The notes beneath the pieces were generated by a model, which searched no databases, had not been told where the DNA came from, and saw nothing but the letters and a program-made list of their open reading frames with translations. From assembly GCA_023614405.1 (NCBI GenBank), contig CM042684.1, positions 201,444,941 to 201,508,940 of the forward strand: a DNA stretch of 64,000 nucleotides, written 5' to 3'. Positions 23,750-36,139 of the stretch are shown here, piece after piece. The first letter of the stretch is position 1, and each line of letters begins with the position of its first letter. Source of the stretch: Avena insularis (taxonomy: Eukaryota; Streptophyta; Magnoliopsida; Poales; Poaceae). The position numbers and the translations under genes were made by a program.

Positions 23750-24546
23750 GTAGCAAATAGGAAAGCGATCTCGTCAACTTCCTCCGTGAGAATCGGGATA
23801 TCTTTGCTTGGTCCACACATGATCTGCAAGGTGTGCTGAGGGAGTTGGCCGAGCACTCATTGAACGTAAGACCCGGGGCTAAGCTGGTGAAGCAACCCTC
23901 CGTGTTTCGGCCAAGACGTATGAAAGTCATTGGGGATGAGATATTCAGGCTCCTTCCAGCCGGTTTATCATGGAAGTACTCATCTGGATTGGCTCTCTAA
24001 TCCGGTGCTTGTGGAAAAGAAGAAGGATGATTCAACATGGTCGTGATATGGCGATGTGCATTGATTACATGAACCTGAATACATGCGGTCCAAAGATCCA
24101 TTCCCACTCCCTAGAATAGATCAAGTCATAGACTCAACTACCGGATGTGAATTGTTATCATTCATTGATGTGTATTCTGGTTTCCACCAGATACCCCTAA
24201 ACCCAGATGATCAAATATTATTACCCCGTATGGGGCTTATTGCTATCGCACTATGCTGTTTGGATTACGCACGTCGAGCAACGTATCAGCGATGCATGCA
24301 AAAGTGTTTTTTTTTTTTTACATGATCGATCGGGTCAACGCAAAAGTTTATGTGGATGATGTGGCGATAAAACTAAGGAAAGCACACGCCCTTGATGACA
24401 CCCGACAGACATTCATGAACTTGATAAGGTTCCGGATGAAGCTTAACCCGGAGAAGTGCAACTTTGGTGTGCCTGTAGGAAAGTTACTCAATTTTCTAGT
24501 ATCTAGCCAAGGTATCAAAGCTAACCCGACAAAGATCCGGCCATAG
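23750..24546 (+). pseudogene. Element C reverse transcriptase, broken
   Basis: RT copies the element RNA into DNA. Pieces in order: ELAEHSLNV and a VKQPS segment (about 23840-23900), CIDYMNLNT (about 24058), KDPFPLPRIDQVIDSTTGCE and SFIDVYSGFHQIPLNPDD (24095-24210), a 13-T homopolymer at 24307-24319 that sits in the palm, then AKVYVDDVAIK with the catalytic YVDD box (about 24340-24370) and KLNPEKCNFGV (about 24440). At least three frame changes and two stops are present. Catalytic residues survive, the frame does not. Confidence 0.75.
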
Positions 24547-25650
24547 AGAGAATGGAACTAAAATGCCTTAACGATGCGAGAAGTTCATCGTTGTCGCATC
24601 GTTGCCGTTCAGATGTTATCGGGAGAGAAGGCCTTGCCCTTTACCGCTTAATGAAAAAGGCGCATCAGCTTCACATGGATGCCATAGGCGAATATGTAAA
24701 GCATTTCTCGAGAATTGAAAAAGATGTTGTCTCATCAAGCACCAATCCTAGCTGCACCACTACCCAAGGAGCCTATGTTGTTTCACGAAATGAGCTAATG
24801 CACTCAAATCGAGTCATATAAGTGCAAGAATCGAGTGGAACGCGAAGAAGAGGGGAAAACGATGCGTAAGACCGCATTGTAATCGTCTGAAAGAGGTATT
24901 ATCTGTTTCAAAACAAAATTACCCACACTATCAAAATATGGCATATGGCGTGTATATGTCGGCCAAGAAACTCAAACACTATTTTGAGGAACACCCCATC
25001 AAGGTAATATGTGAGGCACATATATCAGAGATTATGAGTAACAAAGCATGGGCAAGAGCCGTATATAGCAATGGGCAATTGAGCCGGCCCCATGGCGTGC
25101 ACCAAGGGCATTGATAGGAAGAGATGCGATCAAATTGCAGGTCAAGTGGCGGATTTCTTTTATGGACTGGCCGGCCAGATGCAACATAGTTTAAGCCACC
25201 TACCTACCGACTCCAATTATTGGGCGAATGCACTTTGATGGATCAAAATCGAAAGAAGGGTTGGGGTCCTGAGTAGGCTTACTCTCGGGCCAAGAAGGAT
25301 CAATTGAAATGGCGTCCTTCAAATTCACTCTTAAAGCCTCAAATAATAATGTCGCGAATAGCGAAGCGACTAGTACATGGCCTCAAAGTGGCAAAAAGAA
25401 GTGGGGATACGACACAAGGCTGCTTGGAGACTCGGATTTGGTAAAGGCAATGTGTCTCGAAACCAGATGCTTTTGAGATGCTAACATGGCGCCTTTTTAT
25501 AGATTCCATGCTCAAAAGATAAGAGGATTTTTTCAAGGGTGAATTCCAATCACATACCCTATTGAAAAACGAAGGCGGCCGATACGAGTATCCAAGTTAG
25601 GCTCATCCCGTAGCCAATCCCACCAAATGTTGCTTTGGAGCACTTGAGAA
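24547..25650 (+). pseudogene. Element C connection and RNase H region, broken
   Basis: RNase H motifs can be picked out across frames: FDGSKSKEGLGS (about 25230-25270), an SGQEGSIEMASFKF segment, a HGLKVAK segment (about 25370), GDSDLVKAM-like residues (about 25430) and a RFHAQKI segment (about 25500). The order and spacing match Tat-lineage RNase H. Many indels are present. Confidence 0.55.
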
Positions 25651-25849
25651 ACCATCCATCACGCCCATCGCCTAAATCGCACTCATTAATTCTATATCCC
25701 GACACTCTTCCGGATCAGGTTTAGCCCACTCCATGGAGATAGATTGGGAGGCACCTCTCGTTAAACCCGGAACCTTTTCCCTGTTCTGAAGTAAATTCGA
25801 TTGGGCCAAGCCAATCTTTTTGATTTCCTAAAAGGAGGAATCTTGCCGG

Positions 25850-27060
25850 ATGATGAGATACTCACAAGATCCAGAGAAGGGCAAAGCGCCTATACCCATT
25901 ATCAATGCCAAACTATACAAGAGGAGTGTAACCATAGTGTCAAGTAATCTGGCAGGTCAATCGACCGGAGGAAGGACTGACATACCCGGATATTCACCAA
26001 GGAGAATGTGGCCACCATACCTCCTCAAAGAGCATTTAGTGGCTAAAGCTTTTCTAGATGGATTTTATCAAGCCAAGCACTTCTGGAGCAAGCGTAAGAG
26101 GATTTGGTGAGGAAATGCAATGGTTGCCAGATACGCCGCCAAAACTCACCTCGCCAATGCTCTGGAACTCAAAACTGATCCCCATCACTTCGGGCTTTTT
26201 CATTTGTCAGATGATGCCTAGATATAGGACCATTTAAGCCAGCTAAAGGAGGAATAACCCATATCCTAGTCATGGTGGACAAATTTTACCAAGTGGATTG
26301 AAGAAGCCAATTAGGGAAATGTGGATGGGCCAACAATAGTGAAGAAGTTTCAAGGACATAATCTTGAGGATAATTGCATCCCCGGCCAACAAAGATCATA
26401 ATCGAGCAATGGCACAAATTTCGCTTAGAGTGAGCATTTGTGAGGTTCTCACGAGGAAAGAAAATCCTGGCTAGATCTAGTTTCCGTGGTCCGCCTTCCT
26501 CGCATTGAATCCAAGGCAAGTGGAAAGATCCAATCTGACTGGTATTGTCCTAGATAAACCCCTACTAGAGCCGCTGGTAAAGATCGTACCGGGTGTCGGA
26601 TAGAAGAACTACCGGCAGACCGGTGGAGTTTAAAGAACAACTAAGAATCGATCAACATGCTATACTACCATTCTTTTCCGCAGGTATATGGGGCGTAAGT
26701 TGTATTACCAGTCGGCTATAGATAAGGAAAAGGATTCCGCCAAGAGTCACCCAATACATGTGGTTAAGTCAAGCGCTGAAGTCACCCGACATGAAAATGA
26801 TGTTGATTTGTCGAAAGAAGCGAGAGAACTGCCCTTGTCCAGATCCGCTTATATATCAGCAAAATTCGATGCTATCATAGGCTTGAAGTGAAACCCCGAA
26901 GTTTTCTCTGGGAAGGTGATCCGGTACTGAAGTTGGTGCAACAAGACCATTGCATCATAAGTTATCCCTCCAAGTGGGAAGGACCTTTCTATTGTAATCA
27001 AAGCTGTGTACAATGATTCCTACTATCTTATTGATGCATAGCACAGAGAACAAGGTGGAT
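25850..27060 (+). pseudogene. Element C integrase, broken
   Basis: The frame ending at 26110 reads AKAFLDGFYQAKHFWSK, the N-terminal zinc-binding side of integrase. It is followed by RKCNGCQIRRQN-like residues near 26115-26145, an ILVMVDKFY-like stretch (about 26260-26290) and EEAN. The core then decays. Near 26685-26880 a frame with DKEKDSAKS and LPLSRSAYISA remains, and around 26920-27000 a KLVQQDHCI and PSKWEGPF segment marks the C-terminal end of Tat integrases. Confidence 0.6.
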
Positions 27061-29430
27061 GTGCAGTCCTAGAGGAATCTAAGTTTAAACGTGGAATGTA
27101 GCACTACTTCTCGTCTCTGCTTACACCGACAAAGAGGTGAATGTATCTGAGTTACTCATATGTTGGCATGCGCTTATGCGTCGGTAATGAGCTTATAAAT
27201 GAAACTTTGGCACCCCACAGTAAACTCGGGACCGCCATAATAATTGTTCTTTGTTGTTCTATTTTTAGGCTCACTGGTTTTATCGCCATCTTCCAGCCAG
27301 ATTAGTAGTGTGTGTGAGCACCAAAACCCAACTCTTCAACTTTGCCGGTCATTGTCCAACAAGAATTAAGGCTTCATGGCAAGCAAGAGAACAAGTTTGG
27401 AAAATGGCAAAAGAACATGAAAAATGACTTAAGGAAAAGAACTTAAGGTGCTAAAATGACTATTATTGTTATTCGTGTGCTAACCCTGTGGTTTACATCA
27501 GATTTATCTATCGCCGATTATTTTGAGCTAATCTCAGCAAAGTTTCAAGTATTGTTAAGTCAATTTTTTGAACCTCTAACTGTAAGTCGAAAAACCGAAT
27601 CAAGGCGTATGAATGCATCAGCCTAATCAAAAAAATTGGGGGAACAAGAACAAAAACTCGGGACTTCGCCTACTTATGATCCAACATTAATAACTTAGTT
27701 CTAAATAGTAAAAATTGTAGCAGAATCCAAACCAAAGTACTTGTGATACATTTTCACCGGCATTCCTAGATCCTGACTTAATACTGGCCAAGTGTTTTTA
27801 TGACAGGGTGAGCAGCCGTATTAATCATCACCAAGGAGGGAGGTACTTTGAATTTGGGGCGGCACTAGCCTCGCCTCATCCCTGGATTGGTCTTCGCCAT
27901 CCTCCCAAGTCTTCGGCCTTGTCGCCAAGCTTCGAGGCCTCTGTTCCTCACTCCTCTCATCTTCTTCACCTTCATAGGCAACTTCATCATCAAAACGCCA
28001 AGGTAGCCTCGCCCTTCAAGCTCCAAGCGTGCAGGTAGGAATAACGATAAGTTCTGTTGAAGACCACCGGCTTTGCAACGCACAACCCATCGCTCTCTGA
28101 TCTTCATTCCACTTGATCCTAAAGCATGCGGGTAAGCAGCCCTCGATTTATTCCCTTCATACCATGAGGACGACCGCAAGGCAATCTCAGCCCAAATGTA
28201 CAAGAGTCGCGAACTGACCATGCCACGCATTCACCCTCGCACTCCATCTGGGCTTTTGCTATGAAAGCCAGTATTTCTTTGGGAATGGGCCTCAAGTAAT
28301 GTGAGGGGAGCTGGAACATCCGTGGTCGTCAGCCGGTGATAATGCGTTTCCAAGAATGAGTTCTTCACTGTAGCTCACATGAAAGTGGAGAAGCTCCGGC
28401 CGTAAAGCAGATCCTCTTCAGATTACACGGATTGGTCTCAAGATCGTATTGTGGGGATACCACGCCGTTTCAGTTCGGACTAGGATAATGACAAGGGGAC
28501 TGTGGATACGACAAAGAAGCAAAGAAGAGTATCGCTTTTCCGAAATTTTCTTCTCTGGAAAAAAGAGCAGTAGGGAAACAATGAGTAAAAAGCACCAGAT
28601 CCCAAGAAATGAAAGTTGAGCAAGGACAAAAGAACTCATGGCAACTGAAGAGGGAGTCAATGAAGCTCGGCGTGCGGGACATTGGCTACTGGTGGGCCTT
28701 TAGTTTCTCATATATTCGTGAGGTCACCAACGTAAGTTTGACGCTTCTGGCTTCCCCGCAATAAGCTTTGATCCTTGAAATTTGCATGGCTAGACGCTTT
28801 TTCCTGAAAACTCCCCGGGTCACCTTTCTCCAATTTGGACTTATGGAGGTCTTTGAGCTTCTGAATTTTGGTATTCAAATTTCACGAAAAGTAATCTCGA
28901 GTCCTCGAGCCGTAGTCAAGTTATCTCATCGCCCTTCTTCCTCGGCCTCAGCCTCTGCTGTTTTCCCTCGCTTTGTTCGAGAAAATGGGTCATCACTGGC
29001 ATCCGGACATGGGGAACGCTTGTTTTTCAAGAGGAACTTTGAATATGGGTAATCTCACGACGGAAAGCCCTGAGAATATCCAACGTAAAGAAAAGAGTGC
29101 ATAATGATGGTGTGAACGAGATAGGATACCTTTTGATTTCTCGTATTTTATTTTTCCGCATAATGGTATTCTAGCTTCAACCCTGGCCGATGGTTTGGAT
29201 AAAAATTAATGCGGATCATAGGATAACTCAACTTAATGACAATGGATCATAGATAATACGGATCATAAAATTGGCTTCCTTCTCTAGTGCTCCTCCAGAG
29301 TCCGCCATAAGGCAATGACGCGTGGAATTTCTTTTATAGGAATCCAGCATGCGCAGAACTCAAGGACTCCAAGGTTGAAGTGGTAATCTAAATAAGCAAG
29401 ACAAATGTCAAGTTTGAAGGCAAAGTAAAA
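27061..29430. other. Element C region between integrase and tandem array
   Basis: This 2.4-kb stretch holds broken coding-like tracts, mainly on the minus strand (27865-28319, 28418-28682), and plus-strand tracts (27808-28038, 28768-29052), with no domain I recognise. They may be further antisense ORF remnants. Confidence 0.4.
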
Positions 29431-30075
29431 TGTTCGGAGTCTACAAGATCCAGGCCAAATGGAACTTAACCCGGCTACTTGTGTGTGTGGGATATTCCAA
29501 GTCTACAAGATCCGCCAAGTGGAAATTAACCTTGGCATTTCTAGGTGTGTGGATATTCGAGTTCTACAAGATCCGTGCCAAGTGGAACTTAACCCTAGCC
29601 CCAGGTGTGTGGATATTCGGCGCACAAGATCCGGGTCAAGTGGAACTTATAACCAAGCTCTAGGTGTGTGGATATTCAAAGTTCGAGCAAGATCCCGGCC
29701 AAGTGGAACTTTAACCCGTTCTAGGTGTGTGGATATTCGAAACGAGCAAGATCCGGGGCCAAGTGGAACTTAACCCCGCTCTAGGTGTGTGAATATTCGA
29801 AGTCTACAAGATCCGCCAAGTGGAACTTAACCTGGCTCTAGGTGTGTGGATATTCGGCGATACAAGATCTAGGCCAAGTGGAACTTAACTCGGCTCTAGG
29901 TGTGTGTGTGGATATTCAAGGTCTAAAAGATCCGACCAAGTGGAAGTTAACCCGCCCCAGGTGTGTGGATATTCATATACAAGATCTCTGGCCAAGTGGA
30001 ACTTAACCCGGCTCTTGGAGTGTGGATATTTGAAGTGTCCAAGATACATGCCAAGGGAACTTTTAACCCTGCCTC
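29431..30075 (+). repeat. Tandem array, about 11 copies of a 60-bp unit
   Basis: The core AAGTGGAACTTAACCCGG recurs at 29459, 29518, 29581, 29640, 29704, 29765, 29819, 29878, 29940, 29997 and 30055 with a mean spacing near 60. Each unit also has GGTGTGTGGATATTCG and a CTACAAGATCCGGGCC-like word. It lies between the integrase and the antisense ORF of element C. Differences between units are mostly 1-3 base indels. Confidence 0.9.
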
Positions 30076-30171
30076 TAACTTTGTCAATAATTGAAATTGC
30101 TAAGGATTTCCAGAACTGGGTTTCTCAGGAGCATCCGAATCGAGTAAAGTTACCCCTGGAGGCTCTAGGGA

Positions 30172-33060
30172 CTAGGGGATATATCTACAAGTGTTCATGC
30201 ATGTACAAAGTGTACCACAATAGAGGAAAATAGTTACCTCCATCATCCGCCACCCAGGTAAAGAGATGGGCTGCCTTGGTGGCGAGTTTATCTGGCGCTG
30301 AAGCGGTCTGGGGCCGCTTGAACTCGTCAATGAATCTCTCCAGAGATCATCTTTGGGGTCGATGAACTCGGTGGTGTTCTGGGCATGTATGCACATACCC
30401 AGTGAGTAGTGGACTTTATAACGCAACATCGGAGAATAACTCGCCACTCAAGCCTTTGATGTGGGTTCTACGCCATGCGGATTGAGTCTGAGTAGGGTCA
30501 AGTTATGCGTAGGGACCGTACCTCACGGGCCACTCCTCGATCCCAAGCCAAGAGCTGGAGACCCAAAGTGGTGATGTTTTGGGTCGATCCTATAGGGCAC
30601 CTTTTCTTTGAGCCCTGCCGGATGACGGAGGACACGGCGGAAGATCTTCAAGGTCGTTGATCCGCATTTCGCGAGCTTGGGAAGTTGGCAAGAAAAATAT
30701 CCGCAATAGATGCCGTTGATCCGGAGGCGGCCGACGGAGCCTTCCCTCTTTGAGGCCTTTGGTAGAGTTGCCGCCGAGGTCGCTGGTGTTGCTTCTAGAG
30801 GTTGCCGCCGAGTCAAGTGGTGTTGCTTCACCGGTGCCACTGCTGGCCGTGTTGCTATGGCTGGTACCGATGTCAGCCGTGCTGGTGGTGACGCTGCTGA
30901 TGTCAGTTGAGCGTTAAGCTAGAGCTGGTGCCGCCGGTGTTGGAAAGGTCGCTGGGATGCTAGTGCTACCTCGCCTCAAGACAATTGAAGAAGAGAAGGA
31001 TTCTTGATTGGGGCGATGCCGATGAAATCCTGGGTACCTCAACATCTTGGCTACTGGGGTCTAAGAGGAACTAGGAAGATCCGACATGGTTGTGGTATTT
31101 CGAAGTCACCCATTACCTCCTCACAGCCGACATTGCCTCGCTATTAGCGGACGCAGGTGGGCTCGTCGCGCGCAGCGCAGACGTGAGCCCTCTTTAGAAT
31201 AGGGTCGAGCCAAGTAGTGTCGTGAAGCGAGGTCAGAATCGCTGGGTGGAGAAGCACTGCCTAGATGGGAGAGGGCACGCCGAGCCAGCCGGTAGGAATA
31301 ACCCTAGAGCTCTAGAAAATAAAAGCACCAAGTCTAGAAGAGAAACATAAGATGATAAAGTAAGGGAAGCAAAGGTGAAAATAGAAAGGAAAAACCCCAA
31401 GTGCAAATGCAAAGAGAGACTTACTCTGCCTTCGAGATTAAAGCCGAGGTTTGGGCACCTCCCGGACTGCGTTTTGGCGCCCCATTGCTTGCTGAGGCTT
31501 TCACCCTGACTTTTCTTCTCGCTTCTTCTTGGCGGCGACGCCCGGTTAAGTGCACACGAGGTCGCTGTGGCGGCTCGGAGGGAGCAGGACCTGGGATCAC
31601 CCGCGGCGCAGGGGGGAACCTCATGGACCTGACCCCAACCGCGTTAGCTAAAGATTCAACATAACCAAATATAAGCGTAAGAGATGGGGAACCGGTCAAA
31701 TACCTCCTTAACCTCAATATCCAAGTCATCGCTATCCTGAAAATCCTTTAAAGAAGAGGCCTTTACCAGATGCGCTTGACGACGTCCTGAGTGTGGGCAG
31801 CGAAGGTCTCCCGGATTAGGCTCCACCTCCTACACTTGGCCTCGGCACTCCGCACTCCACTTGAAAATGCCGCCAAAGCACTCGGCCATCTTCCAAAGTT
31901 GGCTATCGGAGGACTCCGGCCGAGAACAAGACAACAATTGCTGTTATGAAAATAATCCACATACATAGAAGATCCCAAGATAGTAAGAAGGCAAGCCACT
32001 CTTTTGAGGAGGGTTGTCCTGGGTGAAGGGCCTCGATCCCCCATATTCCCAATCTTCAGAGAACTCCTTCTCCACGCTCAAATGGCTTTAACCTTTCGGT
32101 GATAAACCACCGAGTTATCAAGCTCAAAGGGAGGAGGTCCGGGCGGCTGTAGAGGCCGCCTGTGTAGTGCGATCTTGTGGGCATGCTTTCCGGAGGGGGG
32201 AGACCCACTGCTACCGATGAACATGATCATGGTATCCTCCCCCAAGCTTTTCCTTGAGCAGCTCCTTGATCTCACAAGGCGGCCCACCTGGCCTCACCCC
32301 AAAGCCTGCAAGCTGCTTGGATATTTTCCCCACGTAGAAGTGTATGGAGGTCTGAGTTTCTGAAGCGGTAGAGCCGATCTCGATCTTCCTTGGTTGTGTT
32401 CCCCGACATAGAAAAAGTCCGGCCCAGCCTTTGCAGATGACTCGCGAGTTTAGTAACCCTTGGGAATGCGGAGTTCTCGGCGGAGATATGGAGGCTCCAC
32501 CGACTGGTCAAAGCCTCCCGGACTAAGCTCCTTAGTCAAACAACATTCTTCCAGACCAAAGAACTTGATCCACATTTCTTAGATTTTGCCAGAGGTCGAC
32601 ATACCTCTATGCCTGAGGCGTAAATAGGATAGAGAGGTGATGGCATTGGCAAGGAGATGGCGATGGTCATAGCTGGTATGTGGAAATGAAATCAAAAAGA
32701 AATCTGAAACGGAAGGCTAAAGTCGCTACTGAAATGAGAAAGGAAAATCACGATTCTAGATTGGGAGAGAGGAGAATATCATCGTCAAGTAGGCGGGTGT
32801 GCATTGCCGTGAGGATGCGCTGTATGGCGTAAAGTTGGCCCACAGATCGCTCTCATCATGTATTTAACACGCTTATCCCAAAGATGTCCAATTAAGGCCA
32901 GTGGGTCTTTATTCTTCTTCCTCCCTGCTGTAGGCCGACCATGATGTGGTTGTCTCCTCCTTCCGCTATGGCGGTAAACTGTTCAAGGTGCCCGAGGACA
33001 AGATCGAGTAGAATAACCTATGGTGGTGGGGAAGCCTCGGAAGCGCAGGGCTCCCTATGG
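30172..33060 (-). pseudogene. Element C antisense ORF, broken
   Basis: The minus-strand frames from about 32600 leftward give a protein-like series. The first tract (32511-32330) carries PDFFYVGEHNQGR, then a PPYTSTWGKYP stretch like the W-rich core of the gypsy-type transposon domain. ELDNSVVYHRKVKA follows at 32287-32078, then an Ala-rich tract at 32044-31763. The tract at 31729-31421 contains LTGRRRQEEARRKVRVKAS, and a last tract covers 30840-30170. It is the counterpart of B's antisense ORF in position and strand relative to pol. The assignment is by position and composition; family identity is only moderately supported. Confidence 0.5.
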
Positions 33061-33774
33061 TGAAGACTCTTGATCAGAAGTGTGACGCCACGCGAGGGAG
33101 TTGCGATTTACATGAGAGTCAAGTAAGGAGGTATAAAGACAAATGATGGCTGCAAATAGAAGCAACAAGCATGCAGTGGAGTTGCATATGAAGAGAGAAA
33201 GGAGGTTAGAGCACGGCGCAATGGGGAACTTCCCCAAAGATCGCCCCAAAGCCAGTTCTACTTAACCGCAAGTAGAGGGCGTCGTAGTGGGATCTCTCAT
33301 GCTGCTACGCGAAACGCAATGGGCGTACGCAATGAAGTCACTAATCGTAACGCGGCCACAAAGAAGGGCCACATGCAGCAGAAGATCCCATGACGCGATG
33401 TAATGTTACAGTTAACGAGGGTCAGAATGAAGGGACGCCGCGCGTCAAGAATGTTTATTCCCTTTGCATTGCAATAAGAATCGGCGCATTACAATGCCGC
33501 TGTATTCTTAAAATAAGGTGAAATGATGATTACCCTCCACATAGGACGTGGGGAAGCGACGTAGAGAGAAGGAAAAGATAACCCGGATAAGCGAAAGCAG
33601 AAGACCCGCCATCGAGAGGAATAATCTCCGGAACAGAGCCAAGAAGGGATCGCAAAAAGGAAAAGTCGGGTTATGGGATAATTCGCCAAAGAGGCAAAAG
33701 ATCCTGGACAGAGGAACCTACCGCGGCCTTTAACAACTAAAGTTTCTAAGACCACACCCACCTTCAGGGACTAA
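33061..33774. other. Element C region upstream of the 3' LTR
   Basis: No domain is visible. This is the expected place for the promoter of the antisense ORF and for the polypurine tract; CTTCAGGGACTAA just before the LTR is only weakly purine-rich. Confidence 0.35.
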
Positions 33775-34594
33775 TGTTAGGGGTACCGGGTAGTGGGTAA
33801 CACCGGGCATGAAGGCCGAAAGAAGTTAGCCAGGTAACGGCAAGGTCAAAGTGCGTACGGGCCGGTCACTCAAGGCGGTGTTTAACTATGCTGAGTAACC
33901 TTACTGAGCATCTCTCAGTTTTTATAAATTTACCGACATAAAATATATGCCAGCCATGTTTGGTTCCTGCTTATTATGTAGGTACCCTCAGAAGGCAAGT
34001 TAGCCATACACATGCTAGCCGGACTATCATATGGGCTTCCAAGAGAAGGGAAGGAATCTCCTACCTGGTCAAAAGGTGGCTTTTTTATTAGTCGTAGCAC
34101 GAGCAAAGGAAAGGTAGAGACGAGACCAAAGCAGGTCGTGGGCCACCAAGGTGACGCGGGCAATGCTCTCATGACGAAATTCGTGTCCTGGGTGATGCTT
34201 AAAGACAAGGATTACGCTATGTTATGTCCAAAGTCTTAACGAAATAAGAAGGGAAATGAAGAAGCATCTAGTTTTAACCAAGGGGCATATTCGAGAACAT
34301 AATCGCCATGTGCCCTAACTTTGTAAACCCTGCCCCCCCATATATGAGCATCTGGGCTCCACAAGAGGGGGATCGATCATTTTCTTCCTGCCAAAGATAA
34401 TCCCAGAGCTAGCTTGTGAGTACAAGACAGTCTCCTTTCACCAATAAGCCAAGAGCACTTGTAAACTCCATTGATAGAGCAAATACAAGAACTTCTATGC
34501 TGCGGAATCACCGCTTTTCCTCCCGGATTCCCCTTAGCACACATTGGCCCATCTTAGCCTATCCATGGTGATTCCGCCGTGGTCACCACCACGG
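33775..34594 (+). mobile_element. Element C 3' LTR
   Basis: It starts TGTTAGGGGTACC and pairs with 19600-20393. The two copies differ by many small insertions and deletions plus substitutions. The TATA site has changed to TATATGAGCA. Confidence 0.8.
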
Positions 34595-34596
34595 AC

Positions 34597-36100
34597 ATCA
34601 GAGAGTTTAGCGACGAGGGCGCGACTCTCGTGTGATGGTAATACAAAGCCTTCGCTTATCCCGAGGAGGACGCCTCCCATTAATACCATTATAGACGCAT
34701 CATTGAAGGAATCTCATATCGCCGCTATTGTACAATTTCGCCATTGATGACGGTGAAGGCTTTTGGAGCATCGCTATTATGTGTCAGCAAGATTCATCTG
34801 GGTCGATGGTAGCCTTTTTTATTTAGAAGGTATGATGTACCTACAGGCCCAAAAGATGGCTCATGAGCATGACTTCATGAGACCTTTCTAGTCCGTGCCT
34901 TGCCTTTTTTATCAGTTAGGGATTCTCGATTCTCCGGGCAGCCGCATCCCCAGTTCTTTGATGTGCTAGTTGGTTGTTCGGAGCCTTTTGGCTCAGATGG
35001 AGTGCTCACATATTTGTTCCAGAATACTTTTGCAGCATCGAGCCAGGTGAACCCTATGTTGGCAAGTGTGTCACTTCTCCTTGTTGCTTTTGTGGCCCAC
35101 GTGTCGAAGTTCGCAGCTATCAAAGTCTCCTTCGAGTGTGTCAGAGGTTGCGATAGCGATCATGTCAAGGTTCTCGGCATCACACCGGTTCATGGTTTGG
35201 TCCACCACGAGCTTGAGTCATCGGAGATGACGAATGCTATGCCGCAGTGCTTTGGCCATCCGCATCCCATGGAGTGTACCGTATTCAGCTTTCTCGTTTT
35301 TGAGGTGCAGTAACTGCATTCACAGAATATATTCATCTTGCCGCCGCGATGATGCTGTGATGACACCAGCGTGCGCCTCCTTCTGATGTTTCTTTGATCC
35401 TGAAGTGGCATTGTCCATAGGAAGTACACAAGCCTGGGTGTGTCAGAGCTTTGCTCCCATCCAAATAATGAGGAAGTCCTGTGGAGAACTTATGATTTGA
35501 TCACAGCTGCTTTCAGATGTAATGTCTCGTGGAGACAGCTGATTACCCATAGAGTTTACCTCGTCTCCGGTGGCACGGGTTGTTAAGGGATACCATGGAG
35601 CATCGCCACCACAACGACAGGTGCCCCCGAAGTAGTGGCGCATTCATTGCAAGGCCATGAAGATGATTCCAACTTATGGTGTTGGTATCGCTATTCACAA
35701 GTGACTGAGGCAGGTGGCGTCGCACTGTGGGACCTTGTTCTCTGCCCGCTCTCTACCACAAGCATGTTGTTGATCACCTAGTTGGTGGTGAAGATGGTTA
35801 ACAACACTGCCTCTATCTCCCTAGGTGTCACCAAAGACAGGCTGGTAGGATGGAGAGTAGCACTTGAGATCAGGAATGCCTTGGCCATTATTCACTTGAA
35901 TTTCTTAGCTTTGTGGGAGGAGCTGGTAGAACTGTGAGTGCCTTCTCACCCATTCGGATCGGCGAATCCACCAAAGGCCATCGCCTCAAATGCCACCGCT
36001 GTACACCTTTGATGTTCTTTCGCTTCTCCATGCATTGCTTGGTGGCCTTATCTTTTCAGTCGCCTCGATCTCTGCTATGAGGTGTCCATGCGCCTGATGG
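34597..36100 (-). pseudogene. Element B RNase H and integrase N-terminus, minus strand
   Basis: Minus-strand reading, right to left: FVxRLGEKA-like residues near 35960 (RT-RNase H connection); the RNase H opening at 35429-35190 (WTMPLQDQ and HHRGGKMNIF); RRSDTLANIGFTWLDAAKVF (about 35070-35000), the closing segment of RNase H; FTVINGEIVQ (about 34740); and SRALVAKL (about 34630-34605), where the frame meets element C. The remaining integrase is at 18640-19599. Confidence 0.65.
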
Positions 36101-36139
36101 TGTCAAGGCTTAATTTCTTGAATTTAGCTTGATTCAGAA

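Larger units (their letters stand above)
19600..34596 (+). mobile_element. Element C: Tat-lineage Ty3/gypsy element nested in element B
   Basis: LTRs of about 0.8 kb lie at 19600-20393 and 33775-34594. The inside runs gag, protease, RT, RNase H, integrase on the plus strand, then a 60-bp tandem array and an antisense ORF on the minus strand. The whole element interrupts element B's integrase: the SRALVAKL segment of B is on the right and the following GFxCPMA segment is on the left. No exact 5-bp target duplication is visible (CTCGT left; right side unclear), possibly because of sequence errors. All frames are broken. Confidence 0.8.

Noticed and set aside
29431..30075. CRISPR-like array
   Set aside because: There are no unique spacers: the whole 60-bp unit repeats. 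The genome is also eukaryotic.
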